DNA of 43,857 bases from Mycolicibacterium chlorophenolicum (GTDB taxonomy: Bacteria; Actinomycetota; Actinomycetes; Mycobacteriales; Mycobacteriaceae): NCBI RefSeq assembly GCF_001044235.1, contig NZ_JYNL01000051.1:117366-161222 (forward strand), in the 5' to 3' direction. Made by a program: the position numbers and the translations under genes. The notes under the pieces are model-generated. The model was not told where the DNA came from, searched no databases, and was given only the letters and a program-made list of their open reading frames with translations. Within the stretch, counting starts at the first letter, position 1; each line of letters begins with the position of its first letter. Below are positions 16,649 to 25,940 of this stretch, one piece after another.

Positions 16649-18898
16649 CTGCTTCACCGAATCGCTTCGCTCGCTCTCGCCGCGCCACGTCGGATCGTGG
16701 GCGCGGCGGCGGCGCTCACCGTCGCGCTCGCCGTCCTCGGCGTGCCGGTGGCCGCCAGCCTGTCCCCCAGCGGCTTCGCCGACCCCGGCAGCGAATCGGC
16801 GCGCGCGTCGCGAACACTGACCGAGACCTTCGGTCAGGGCGACGTCGTGATGCTGATCGTGGTGTCCTCGCCCGATGGTGTCGACAGCCCCGCCGCGCGC
16901 GACACCGGGCAGCGCATCGCCCAGCGCGTCGCCGACCATCCGCACGTCGCCACCGTCTCGTCGGCCTGGACCACCCCGCCCGCCGCCGCGGCGGACCTGA
17001 TCAGCCGGGACCGGACGTCAGGCCTGGTCGTCGTCGGTATCACCGGCACCGAGGCCGAGCAGCAGACGTACGCCAAGGAGATCGACCGGGACGTCACGCG
17101 CGACGTGCCCGCGGGCGTCACGGTGCGCACCGGCGGTACCGCGATGGTCAACGTCCAGATCACCGAGCACTCGCAGCGCGATCTGCTGCTGATGGAGGGC
17201 CTGGCGATCCCGCTGAGCTTCCTGGTGCTGGTCTGGGTGTTCGGTGGGCTGCTGGCCGCCGCACTGCCGGTGGCGATCGGCGTGATGGCGATCGTCGGGG
17301 CGCTGGCGGTGCTGCGGGTGGTCACCTTCGCCACCGACGTGTCGATCTTCGCGCTGAACCTGGCCACCGCGATGGGCCTGGCCCTGGCCATCGACTACAC
17401 ACTGCTGATCCTGAGCCGGTACCGCGACGAGCTCGCCGGCGGCGCCGGCCGCACCGAGGCCGTGCGCCGCACCATGGCCACCGCCGGGCGCACGGTGATC
17501 TTCTCAGCGACGACGGTGGCGCTGTCGATGTCGGTGATGGTGCTGTTCCCGATGCACTTCCTCAAGTCGTTCGCCTACGCGGGCGTGGCGACGGTCGCGT
17601 TCGCGGCGGCCGCCGCGGTCGTCGTCACCCCGGCCGCGCTGGTGCTGCTCGGTGACCGGCACGACTCCCTCGACGTGCGCCGGCTGGCCCGCCGGCTGCT
17701 GCGTCGGCCCGACCCGCAACCGGTCCCGGTCGAACAGCGCTTCTGGTACCGCTGCGCGCAGACGGTGATGCGGCGCGCACTGCCGCTGGGCCTGGCTGTC
17801 GTCGTGCTGCTGACCGTCGCGGGCCTGCCGTTCCTCGGCGTGCGGTGGGGCTTTCCCGACGACCGGGTGCTGCCGCAGTCGGCGTCGGCGCATCAGGTCG
17901 GCGACCAGCTGCGGCGCGACTTCGCCGACAACACCGACACCGCGGTCACCGTCGTCGTCCCCGACACCCAGGGCCTCGGCCCAGCCGAACTGTCCGCCTA
18001 TGCCGGCGCACTGTCACGGGTGCCCGACGTGGTCGCCGTCTCCGCACCGACCGGCACGTACGTCGACGGGGTCGCGTCGGGCCCGCCGTCGGCACCGACC
18101 GGCGAGAAGGACGGCCGCGCGTTCCTCACCGTCGCCAGCAGCGCACCGTTGTTCTCCGACGCGTCGGAGCGGCAACTCGACGGGCTGCACGCCGTGCCGG
18201 GACCCGGCGGTCGCGCCGTCGAGATGACGGGCACCGCGCAGACCAACCGCGACAGCGTCGACGCGATCACCTCCACGCTGCCGCTGGTGCTCGGCCTGAT
18301 CGCCGTCATCATGTTCGCGCTGCTGTTCCTTCTCACCGGCAGCATCGTCGTCCCGCTCAAAGCGCTTGTACTGAACGTCCTTTCGCTGACCGCGGCGTTC
18401 GGCGCGCTGGTGTGGGTGTTCCAGGACGGCCACCTGGGCGGGCTGGGCACCACCCCGACCGGCACGCTGGTCGCCAACATGCCGGTGCTGCTGTTCTGCA
18501 TCGCGTTCGGCCTGTCAATGGACTACGAGGTGTTCCTCGTCGCACGTATCCGCGAGTTCTGGCTCGCCACCGGACAATCCGACGAGTCGGTGGCGCTGGG
18601 CATCGCCTACACGGGCCGCATCATCACCGCCGCGGCACTGATCATGTCGATCTCGTTCGCGGCGCTGATCGCGGCGAGCACGTCGGTGATGCGGATGTTC
18701 GGCCTCGGCCTGACGCTGGCGGTCCTCGTCGACGCGACACTCGTACGCATGGTCGCGGTGCCCGCGTTCATGCGCCTGATGGGGGGCTGGAACTGGTGGG
18801 CGCCGCACTGGCTCAAGCGGATCCACCGCCGCCTCGGCCTCGAGGAGGCACCGGCGGCCCCGCCGCCACGAGAACCCACAGAACGGATATCGCCATGA
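16649..18898 (+). CDS. MMPL-family (RND-type) membrane transporter
   Basis: The protein is a lipid/small-molecule exporter of the MMPL family, about 749 residues with two repeats of one helix, a periplasmic domain and five helices. TM4 carries the proton-relay signature TAMGLALAIDYTLLILSRYRDE; the second repeat has FCIAFGLSMDYEVFLVARIREF. I place the start at CTG 16649 because relatives typically begin ML-RIA-x-AAPR, and the sequence reads LLHRIASLALAAPRRIVG from there with a ribosome site upstream. The safe alternative, GTG 16697, would cut into the first membrane helix. The stop overlaps the type III PKS start by four bases, so it is likely to export or place the PKS product. It is not one of the canonical MmpS-linked MmpL genes, because no mmpS is adjacent. 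Confidence 0.85.
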   Translation: MLHRIASLALAAPRRIVGAAAALTVALAVLGVPVAASLSPSGFADPGSESARASRTLTETFGQGDVVMLIVVSSPDGVDSPAARDTGQRIAQRVADHPHVATVSSAWTTPPAAAADLISRDRTSGLVVVGITGTEAEQQTYAKEIDRDVTRDVPAGVTVRTGGTAMVNVQITEHSQRDLLLMEGLAIPLSFLVLVWVFGGLLAAALPVAIGVMAIVGALAVLRVVTFATDVSIFALNLATAMGLALAIDYTLLILSRYRDELAGGAGRTEAVRRTMATAGRTVIFSATTVALSMSVMVLFPMHFLKSFAYAGVATVAFAAAAAVVVTPAALVLLGDRHDSLDVRRLARRLLRRPDPQPVPVEQRFWYRCAQTVMRRALPLGLAVVVLLTVAGLPFLGVRWGFPDDRVLPQSASAHQVGDQLRRDFADNTDTAVTVVVPDTQGLGPAELSAYAGALSRVPDVVAVSAPTGTYVDGVASGPPSAPTGEKDGRAFLTVASSAPLFSDASERQLDGLHAVPGPGGRAVEMTGTAQTNRDSVDAITSTLPLVLGLIAVIMFALLFLLTGSIVVPLKALVLNVLSLTAAFGALVWVFQDGHLGGLGTTPTGTLVANMPVLLFCIAFGLSMDYEVFLVARIREFWLATGQSDESVALGIAYTGRIITAAALIMSISFAALIAASTSVMRMFGLGLTLAVLVDATLVRMVAVPAFMRLMGGWNWWAPHWLKRIHRRLGLEEAPAAPPPREPTERISP

Positions 18899-19965
18899 CC
18901 CCCATCAGCGTCATCGCGGGCGTCCAAGGCGCCCTACCGCCGCACCGCTACAGCCAGCAGGAGGTCACCGACGCGTTCCTCGCCGTGCCGGCGTTCGCCG
19001 GGCTCGACGAGGTGGTGCGCGGTCTTCACGAACACGCCAAGGTCCGCGCGCGGCACTTCGTGCTGCCCCTCGACCGGTACCCGGCCCTGCAGGACTTCGG
19101 CGAGGCCAACGACATCTACCTCGAGCACGCCGTCGATCTCGGCTGCGAGGCGCTGACCGCGGCGCTCGACGAAGCAGGCCTGCGCGCAAGCGATCTCGAC
19201 CTGATCATCACCACGACGGTCACCGGCGTCGCGGTGCCCTCCCTGGACGCGCGCGTCGCGGGCCGGCTGGGACTGCGACCGGACGTGCGCCGGGTGCCGC
19301 TGTTCGGGCTGGGGTGCGTCGCCGGGGCCGCCGGCATCGCGCGGATGCACGACTATCTGCGCGGAGCTCCCGGGCAGACCGCCGCGCTCGTGTCGGTGGA
19401 ACTGTGCTCACTGACCTATCCGGCGGCCGAGCCGACGATGGCGAGCCTGGTGGGCAGCGCGCTGTTCGGTGACGGCGCGGCCGCGGTGGTCGCCGTCGGC
19501 GAGGACCGCGCCGAACAGGTGGACCCCCGCGGTCCCGCGGTGGTGGACACCTGCAGCCGGATGTACCCCGACTCACTGGACACCATGGGGTGGAAGGTCG
19601 GCAGGAACGGCTTCGCGCTGATCCTGTCGGCCGATCTGCCCGATCTGATCGACCGCTATCTGGCCGATGACATGTCCGCGTTCCTCGGCGGGCACGGCCT
19701 GGCGGTCGACGACATCGCGGCGTGGGTGTCGCATCCCGGCGGCCCCAAGGTGATCGAGGCGATCACCGCCGCGCTCGGCCTCGGTGACGACGCCCTGGAG
19801 CTGACGTGGCGCTCGCTCGCCGAGGTCGGCAACCTGTCGTCGTCGTCGGTGCTGCACGTGCTGCGCGACACCATCGCCAAGAAGCCACCGGCCGACCAGC
19901 CCGGGCTGCTGATGGCGATGGGGCCGGGCTTCTGCTCGGAGCTCGTCCTGCTGCGCTGGCGGTGA
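18895..19965 (+). CDS. Type III polyketide synthase (chalcone/alkylresorcinol synthase-like)
   Basis: The product is a 356-residue homodimeric ketosynthase that extends an acyl starter with malonyl-CoA and cyclises it. The catalytic triad is present: Cys141 in FGLGCVAGAAG, His280 in VSHPGGPKV and Asn313 in EVGNLSSSSVL. A C-terminal MGPGFCSELVLLRW completes the fold. The ATG overlaps the MMPL stop (ATGA). Downstream genes encode an ICMT-like methyltransferase and an FAD oxidoreductase, the same trio as Streptomyces srsABC, in which SrsA makes alkylresorcinols, SrsB methylates and SrsC oxidises them to quinones. Mycobacterial type III PKS operons of similar make-up have been linked to polyketide quinones. 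Product identity here is inference. Confidence 0.9.
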   Translation: MTPISVIAGVQGALPPHRYSQQEVTDAFLAVPAFAGLDEVVRGLHEHAKVRARHFVLPLDRYPALQDFGEANDIYLEHAVDLGCEALTAALDEAGLRASDLDLIITTTVTGVAVPSLDARVAGRLGLRPDVRRVPLFGLGCVAGAAGIARMHDYLRGAPGQTAALVSVELCSLTYPAAEPTMASLVGSALFGDGAAAVVAVGEDRAEQVDPRGPAVVDTCSRMYPDSLDTMGWKVGRNGFALILSADLPDLIDRYLADDMSAFLGGHGLAVDDIAAWVSHPGGPKVIEAITAALGLGDDALELTWRSLAEVGNLSSSSVLHVLRDTIAKKPPADQPGLLMAMGPGFCSELVLLRWR

Positions 19966-19968
19966 CCG

Positions 19969-20472
19969 GTGCTGGCCTACACACTGCTGATCGCCGCGGT
20001 CGCCGCCGAGCGCATCGCCGAACTCGTTGTCTCGCAACGCAACCTGCGATGGAGCCGGGAGCGGGGCGGCGTGGAGTTCGGCGCCGGCCACTACCCGGTG
20101 ATGGTGGTGCTGCACACCGCGCTGCTGGTCGCCTGTCTGGTGGAGGCCGCGCACCGCGAGTTCCTGCCCGCGCTGGGGTGGCCGATGCTGGCGGTGGTGC
20201 TGGCCGCGCAGGCGCTGCGGTGGTGGTGCATCGCCACGCTCGGGCGGCAGTGGAACACCCGGGTGGTCGTCGTGCCCGGCGGAGGCCGCGTCACCGGTGG
20301 GCCCTACCGGTACCTGCGTCACCCGAACTACGTGGCGGTCGTCGTGGAGGGCATCGCGCTGCCCCTGGTGCACACCGCGTGGATCACCGCGCTGGTGTTC
20401 ACGGCCCTCAACGCCGGGCTATTGCGCACCCGGATCACCGTCGAGAACCGGGCCCTGGAGCGGCTGCCGTGA
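19969..20472 (+). CDS. ICMT-family membrane methyltransferase
   Basis: The product has 167 residues and four or so membrane helices, of the isoprenylcysteine carboxyl methyltransferase (ICMT/PEMT-like) family. The SAM-binding core is visible as TGGPYRYLRHPNYVAVVVEG near residues 109-128. Bacterial members next to type III PKS genes methylate phenolic hydroxyls of alkylresorcinols (SrsB is the known example) rather than prenyl-cysteine. GTG 19969 lies three bases after the PKS stop. The stop overlaps the following GTG by four bases. It probably acts at the membrane on the lipophilic PKS product. Confidence 0.85.
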   Translation: MLAYTLLIAAVAAERIAELVVSQRNLRWSRERGGVEFGAGHYPVMVVLHTALLVACLVEAAHREFLPALGWPMLAVVLAAQALRWWCIATLGRQWNTRVVVVPGGGRVTGGPYRYLRHPNYVAVVVEGIALPLVHTAWITALVFTALNAGLLRTRITVENRALERLP

Positions 20473-21491
20473 TCGACCTGCTGGTCGCCGGCGGCGGACC
20501 CGCGGGCCTGGCGACGGCGATCCACGCCGCGCGTCGCGGTCTGCAGACCGTGGTGATCGAGAAGCGCCCGGGCGCGATCGACAAGGCGTGCGGAGAGGGA
20601 CTGATGCCGCACGCGGTGCGCGAACTCGGCCTGCTCGGCGCCCATCCCGCGGGTGTGCCGTTCCGCGGCATCACCTACCTCGACGGAAAGCGTTCCGTCA
20701 GCGCCGCGTTCGCGTCGGGACCCGGTCTGGGGGTGCGCCGGACGGCACTGCATCGCGCGCTCCTCGACGCCGCAGGCGCGGCCGGGGTACGCATCGAGAC
20801 CGGCACCGTCGGTGCCGTCACCCAGGACGACGACGGCGTGTGCGTCAACGGCATCCGGGCGCGCTACCTGGCCGCGGCGGACGGCCTGCACTCCCCCGTG
20901 CGCGCCGGCCTGGGCCTGCACCGCCCCGGCCCGGCGACCCGCCGGTGGGGGTTCACCCGGCATGTCGGTGTCGCACCGTGGTCGGACTGCGTGGAGGTGT
21001 ACTGGGCCGCGGACCCGGCTGCCGGGGAGGCGTACGTGACGCCCGTCGCCGGGGACTGCGTCGGGGTGGCGATCCTGAGTTCCCGGCAGGGCGGGTTCGA
21101 CGAGCACCTGGCCGCGTTCGGAGCGCTGCGCGACCGGCTCGCCGGCCACCCGAACGAACCCGACCGGGCGGCGGGACCGTTGCGGCAGCGGGTCGCGCGC
21201 CGGGTGGTGGGCCGCGTCCTGCTCGTGGGCGACGCGGCGGGCTACGTCGACGCGCTGACCGGTGAGGGACTCGGGCTGTCGTTCGCGGCGGCCCGCACGC
21301 TGGTCGACAGCGTGGTCGCCGACCGGCCGGCCGACTACGAACGGCGCTGGCGGAAGACCACCCGGCGCTACCGGCTGATGACCGCCGGGGTGCTGCGGGC
21401 CAGCGGGTCCCCGCTGCGGCCCCTCATCGTGCCGGCCGCCCGCCTGGCGCCGCCGGTGTTCACCCGTATCGTGAACCTACTCGCCGAGTAG
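20469..21491 (+). CDS. FAD-dependent oxidoreductase (hydroxylase/geranylgeranyl reductase-like)
   Basis: The product is a 340-residue group A-type flavoprotein. The N-terminal dinucleotide fold reads LLVAGGGPAGLATAIHAA; the second FAD motif is RVLLVGDAAGYVDALTGEGLG near residue 255. CGEGLMPHAV resembles FAD oxidoreductases such as the geranylgeranyl reductase family. In the srsABC comparison it occupies the place of SrsC, the flavoprotein that hydroxylates alkylresorcinols so that they oxidise to quinones. GTG 20469 overlaps the methyltransferase stop. Its last 15 bases overlap the 3' end of the diguanylate cyclase gene on the other strand, which leaves no spacer for a conventional terminator. 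Confidence 0.82.
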   Translation: MIDLLVAGGGPAGLATAIHAARRGLQTVVIEKRPGAIDKACGEGLMPHAVRELGLLGAHPAGVPFRGITYLDGKRSVSAAFASGPGLGVRRTALHRALLDAAGAAGVRIETGTVGAVTQDDDGVCVNGIRARYLAAADGLHSPVRAGLGLHRPGPATRRWGFTRHVGVAPWSDCVEVYWAADPAAGEAYVTPVAGDCVGVAILSSRQGGFDEHLAAFGALRDRLAGHPNEPDRAAGPLRQRVARRVVGRVLLVGDAAGYVDALTGEGLGLSFAAARTLVDSVVADRPADYERRWRKTTRRYRLMTAGVLRASGSPLRPLIVPAARLAPPVFTRIVNLLAE

Positions 21492-23297
21492 CACCGCGCC
21501 GTCGCGGTAGATCGAGATCGCATTGCGCCCTTCGGATTTGGCGGCATAGAGCGCCTTGTCGGCGCGGTCGAGCAGCTCGCGCACCGCGGTGTCGGGATCC
21601 GATCCGGTGAGCCGCCACGGCCGCAGCGTCGCCACACCGACACTGATCGTCACGGTGCCCGTGTCGGTGCCGCCGTGCGGTATCGAAAGCGAGCGGATCG
21701 CCCGCACCAGGCCCTTGGCGAACCCGGAGGCGTCGTCGCAGCCCGACAGCACGACCGCGAACTCCTCTCCGCCGTAACGTGCGGCCACGCACACGCTGGG
21801 ATCGGCCAGATGCGCCAGCACCTCGGCGAGGTGGCGGAGGCATTCGTCGCCGGCCTGATGCCCGTACAGATCGTTGAACGACTTGAAATGGTCGATGTCG
21901 ACGAACAGCGCCGTCACCTGCTCGCCGTCTTCGGCTGCGCGGCGCCAGATCTCGGCCGCCCGCTGGTCGAGGCCGCGCCGGTTGGCCAGCCCGGTGAGCG
22001 GGTCGGTGTTCGCCATGTCGGTCAGTGAGTCCTGCACCTCGCGCTCCAGCGTCACGTCGCGCATGATCGCGGCGGTCAGTCCGTCGGCGGTGCGCCGGCT
22101 GTGCAGCACGTACCAGCCCCATGATCCGTCGGTGCGCCGGACACGGAACGGTGCTGAGGCCCCGGGATCCGAGGCGGGGAAGTCGGCGCGGGCGTCGCGG
22201 TCGTCGGGATGGATGTGGTCGAGCCAGCGCGCCTTGGTGATGGGGCCGTCGGGGATGTCGAGGATCTCGTGGCCCTCGCTGGCGCGGTGCAGCACGTTGC
22301 CGTCGGCGTCGACGAGGATCACCACGTCGCCGGTCAGTTCGGCGATCAGTTCGTACGCCTTGTGGCTGGCGTCGTCGAGGGCGACCAGGCGCTCACGGTC
22401 CTCGAGCGCGGCGGCGACCAGCACGACCATCGTGAACGCGCCCAGCACGAACACCTGCGCGGAGATCATCGACTGGCCGGGGTCGTCCAGCGACGCGGCG
22501 AACGGGCCGTACCCGGCAAAGGTGCTGCCGAGCACCAGAGCCGAGCCGATCGCCATCTCGGCGAACGCCGACGCGATGCCCGAGCGGATCAGCACCAGCA
22601 GCGCGGGCAGCCCGGTGAGGAACACCAGCACGAAGCTCGACTTCGTCGCGGACGCCGCGCAGAGGCCGACGGTCACCGCGGTCATCATCGTGAACCACGC
22701 CACCTCGTGAACGGTGTGCCGGCGCGCGTAGTGCCGCCACCGCAGCATCAGCGGGACCAGGAAGGCGATACCGACGGCCTCGGTGAGGTACCAGGCCATC
22801 GCGGCGAAGGCCAGTGCCCGCGCATCGGTGCCGACCTCCCCGTTGAGTGCCAGCCCGGCGACACCGATCGGGCTCGCCAGCACCGGAGCGACAAACACGC
22901 CGTAGAACAGGAACCGCTGCCAGCTGCGCAGGGAGTCGCTGCGGCCGCTCACCCAGTCCTGGTCGCGGTGCAGCATCATCGCGGCGAACACCACGGCGGT
23001 CAGCGTCGAGAGCACCCCGATCTCCGGGGAGAGCCCGAGCACGAACCGGCCCGGGATGATCTGGATGGCCGCGAACGCGGCGAGGTAGACGGGCCACTGC
23101 CGGCGCGGCGCCGTCAGCAGCGCGACCAACTGCGGGGCGACGGCCGGCCACACCATCGCGTAGGACCAGCTGTCCAGGTACACCAGCCCGCGCACCAGGA
23201 AGCACAGCGCACCGACCGTCAGCGTCCAGCCCAGCAGCTGCGGTAGCGGGGGTATCGCGCGCCTGACCGGCGCCCAGCGGAGCGAGCCGGTCGTCAT
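21477..23297 (-). CDS. MASE1-PAS-GGDEF diguanylate cyclase
   Basis: The product has about 606 residues. Residues 20-290 form a MASE1-like multi-helix sensory region; about 300-430 form a PAS domain (ELTGDVVILVDADGNVLHRAS, then HIHPDDRDARADF); the C-terminal 170 residues are a GGDEF domain. Key features are DPLTGLANRRGLDQ, ALFVDIDHFKSFNDLYGH and the active-site loop RYGGEEFAVVL, so c-di-GMP synthesis is expected. I start at ATG 23297, shortly before the hydrophobic region. ATG 23396 is in frame but would leave only about a dozen bases to the divergent glgP start. The membrane domain implies that an unknown ligand near the membrane tunes c-di-GMP. The 3' end overlaps the quinone-cluster flavoprotein gene by 15 bases. 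Confidence 0.85.
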   Translation of the reverse strand: MTTGSLRWAPVRRAIPPLPQLLGWTLTVGALCFLVRGLVYLDSWSYAMVWPAVAPQLVALLTAPRRQWPVYLAAFAAIQIIPGRFVLGLSPEIGVLSTLTAVVFAAMMLHRDQDWVSGRSDSLRSWQRFLFYGVFVAPVLASPIGVAGLALNGEVGTDARALAFAAMAWYLTEAVGIAFLVPLMLRWRHYARRHTVHEVAWFTMMTAVTVGLCAASATKSSFVLVFLTGLPALLVLIRSGIASAFAEMAIGSALVLGSTFAGYGPFAASLDDPGQSMISAQVFVLGAFTMVVLVAAALEDRERLVALDDASHKAYELIAELTGDVVILVDADGNVLHRASEGHEILDIPDGPITKARWLDHIHPDDRDARADFPASDPGASAPFRVRRTDGSWGWYVLHSRRTADGLTAAIMRDVTLEREVQDSLTDMANTDPLTGLANRRGLDQRAAEIWRRAAEDGEQVTALFVDIDHFKSFNDLYGHQAGDECLRHLAEVLAHLADPSVCVAARYGGEEFAVVLSGCDDASGFAKGLVRAIRSLSIPHGGTDTGTVTISVGVATLRPWRLTGSDPDTAVRELLDRADKALYAAKSEGRNAISIYRDGAVLLGE

Positions 23298-23408
23298 CAG
23301 AACAGTCAACCGCGTCAATAATCCGGTCGGCAATCCCTGGTGGCAATCTGTGCCGAAATTTTCGTCGTTCACGGCCGTGACCCATTCCCGAAACATGCGG
23401 TCGCCACA

Positions 23409-25940
23409 ATGACGCCCGTGACCGACCTCGTGAACGCCCCGTCCGGACAGTCCGCCCAGGTCAACGGTGCTCAGGCCGGCCCGACCGGGCAGACCCGGAC
23501 CGGCATGACCGCCGACGCGCTGCGCGCGGCGGTGTCCGACCACCTGGTGTACTCGATCGCGCGCCCGCCGGCCGTGCTGCGGGCCGAGCACTACTACCGC
23601 GCACTGGCGCTGGCCGTCCGCGACCGTATGCAGAAGCGCTGGATGGCGACCACGCAGGACTGGCTCGACCTGTCGGCGAAGGTCACCTGCTATCTGTCCG
23701 CGGAGTTCCTGATGGGTCCGCAGCTGGGCAACAACCTGCTCAACCTCGGCATCGAGGACGCCGCCCGGCAGGCGCTGGCCGACCTGGGCCAGGATCTCGA
23801 CGAGATTCTGGACTGCGAAGGTGAGCCCGGGCTGGGCAACGGCGGCCTGGGCCGGCTGGCGGCGTGCTACCTGGACTCGCTGGCCACGCTGGAGCGGCCG
23901 TCGATCGGGTACGGCATCCGGTACGAGTTCGGCATCTTCAAGCAGGAGATCGCCGAGGGCTGGCAGGTCGAGAAGACCGACAACTGGCTGGTGCACGGCA
24001 ACCCGTGGGAGATCGACAAGCCGGACGCCAGCTACCTGGTGAACTGGGGCGGGCACACCGAGCAGTACACCGACGTCACGGGCAAGCTGCGGGTGCGCTG
24101 GGTGCCGCAGCGGGTGCTCAAGGGCGTCTCCTACGACACCCCGGTGCAGGGCTACGGGGTGAACACCTGCAACACGCTGACGCTGTGGAGCGCGCGGGCG
24201 GTCGAGTCGTTCGCCCTCGATGCGTTCAACACCGGCGACTTCTACAAGGCCGTCGACGAGGAGGTCGTCTCCGAGACGGTGTCGAAGGTGCTCTACCCGA
24301 ACGACGAACCGGAGGCCGGTAAGCGGCTGCGGCTGCTGCAGCAGTACTTCTTCGTAACGTGCTCGCTGCAGGACATCCTCAGCATCCATCTGCAGCGGGC
24401 GCAGCTGCCGCTGTCGGCGCTGCCGGACAAGTGGGCCATCCAGCTCAACGACACCCACCCGTCGATCGCGGTGGCCGAGCTGATGCGGCTGTTGATCGAC
24501 GAGCACCAGCTGGGCTGGGACGAGGCGTGGGATCTCACCGTGCGCACGTTCGGCTACACGAACCACACGCTGCTGCCCGAGGCGCTGGAGACGTGGCCGC
24601 TGCGCATCTTCGGCGAGGCGCTGCCGCGTCACCTCGAGCTGATCTACGAGATCAACGAGCGCTTCCTCACCGAGGTGCGGGCCCGCTTCCCCGACGACGA
24701 GGAGCGCGTCGGACGGATGTCGCTGATCGGCGAGGAGGGCGGCAAGAGCGTCCGGATGGCGCACCTGGCGACCGTCGGCAGCCACGCCGTCAACGGCGTC
24801 GCCGCGCTGCACTCGGAGCTGCTGAAATCCAGTGTGCTCAAGGACTTCTACGAGTTATGGCCGGAGCGCTTCGGCAACGTCACCAACGGGGTGACGCCGC
24901 GGCGGTTCCTGGCGCTGTCCAACCCGGGACTGCGGGGGCTGCTCGACGAGTCGATCGGCCCCGGCTGGCTGACCGACCTGGTGCGGCTGCGCGGGCTGGA
25001 GTCGTTCGTCGACGATCCGGCGTTCCGCGCGCGGTGGCGGGAGGTCAAGCGCGCCAACAAGTCCCGGCTCGCCGAGTACGTCCATTCGACGACCGGCATC
25101 GAGCTCGACCCCACGTGGATGTTCGACGTGCAGGTCAAGCGGATCCACGAGTACAAGCGCCAGCATCTGATGGTGCTGCACATCGTGGCTCTCTACCACC
25201 GGCTCAAGACCAATCCAGGGCTGGTGATCCCGCCGCGGGCGTTCCTGTTCGGCGGCAAGGCCGCACCCGGCTACACCATGGCCAAGCGGATCATCAAGAT
25301 GATCACCGCCGTCGGCGCGACGGTCAACAACGACCCGGACGTCAACCGGTACATGAAAGTCGTGTTCCTGCCGAACTTCAACGTCAAGAACGCCCACCTG
25401 GTCTACCCGGCGGCCAACCTCTCCGAGCAGATCTCGACCGCGGGGAAGGAGGCGTCGGGCACCGGGAACATGAAGTTCATGATCAACGGCGCGCTGACGA
25501 TCGGCACGCTCGACGGCGCGAACGTCGAGATCCGCCAGGAGGCCGGCGCGGAGAACTTCTTCCTGTTCGGGTTGACCGAGGATCAGGTCGAGGCGGTCAA
25601 GGCCGAGGGGTACCGGCCGCAGAGCTTCGTCGAACGCGATCCGGAGCTGGCCGCGGTGCTCGAACTGCTCGCCGGGGGCACCTTCACCCACGGCGACTCC
25701 GAGGTGCTACGGCCGGTCGTGGACAACCTGATCCACCACGACCCGTTCCTGGTGCTCGCCGACTACCGCTCCTACGTCGACCGTCAGGCGGAGGTGTCGC
25801 GGGTGTGGCTCGACGACGACGTGTGGTCGCGGATGTCCATCCGCAACACCGCCCGCAGCGGCAAGTTCAGTTCCGACCGGGCGATCCGGGAGTACTGCGA
25901 CGAGATCTGGGGCGTCGGACCGATGTCAGTCGACCTGTAG
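23409..25940 (+). CDS. glgP: Glycogen/maltodextrin phosphorylase
   Basis: The product has 843 residues, the usual length for the GT35 alpha-glucan phosphorylases that release glucose-1-phosphate from glycogen. Conserved blocks include YLSAEFLMGPQLGNNLLNLG, GLGNGGLGRLAACYLDS, QLNDTHPSIAVAELMR, RIHEYKRQ, and the cofactor site EASGTGNMKFMINGALT, whose Lys (about residue 689) binds pyridoxal phosphate. ATG 23409 is chosen; the first 40 residues are Gln/Gly/Thr-rich and poorly conserved, so a later start is conceivable. The gene is divergent from the diguanylate cyclase with about 110 bases between them. A palindrome begins right after its stop. Confidence 0.95.
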   Translation: MTPVTDLVNAPSGQSAQVNGAQAGPTGQTRTGMTADALRAAVSDHLVYSIARPPAVLRAEHYYRALALAVRDRMQKRWMATTQDWLDLSAKVTCYLSAEFLMGPQLGNNLLNLGIEDAARQALADLGQDLDEILDCEGEPGLGNGGLGRLAACYLDSLATLERPSIGYGIRYEFGIFKQEIAEGWQVEKTDNWLVHGNPWEIDKPDASYLVNWGGHTEQYTDVTGKLRVRWVPQRVLKGVSYDTPVQGYGVNTCNTLTLWSARAVESFALDAFNTGDFYKAVDEEVVSETVSKVLYPNDEPEAGKRLRLLQQYFFVTCSLQDILSIHLQRAQLPLSALPDKWAIQLNDTHPSIAVAELMRLLIDEHQLGWDEAWDLTVRTFGYTNHTLLPEALETWPLRIFGEALPRHLELIYEINERFLTEVRARFPDDEERVGRMSLIGEEGGKSVRMAHLATVGSHAVNGVAALHSELLKSSVLKDFYELWPERFGNVTNGVTPRRFLALSNPGLRGLLDESIGPGWLTDLVRLRGLESFVDDPAFRARWREVKRANKSRLAEYVHSTTGIELDPTWMFDVQVKRIHEYKRQHLMVLHIVALYHRLKTNPGLVIPPRAFLFGGKAAPGYTMAKRIIKMITAVGATVNNDPDVNRYMKVVFLPNFNVKNAHLVYPAANLSEQISTAGKEASGTGNMKFMINGALTIGTLDGANVEIRQEAGAENFFLFGLTEDQVEAVKAEGYRPQSFVERDPELAAVLELLAGGTFTHGDSEVLRPVVDNLIHHDPFLVLADYRSYVDRQAEVSRVWLDDDVWSRMSIRNTARSGKFSSDRAIREYCDEIWGVGPMSVDL

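Noticed and set aside
23298..24812. N-terminal extension of the diguanylate cyclase frame by about 500 codons
   Set aside because: The extension is antisense to glgP, low in complexity (Arg/Gln/Val/His), and precedes a clear membrane-domain start.
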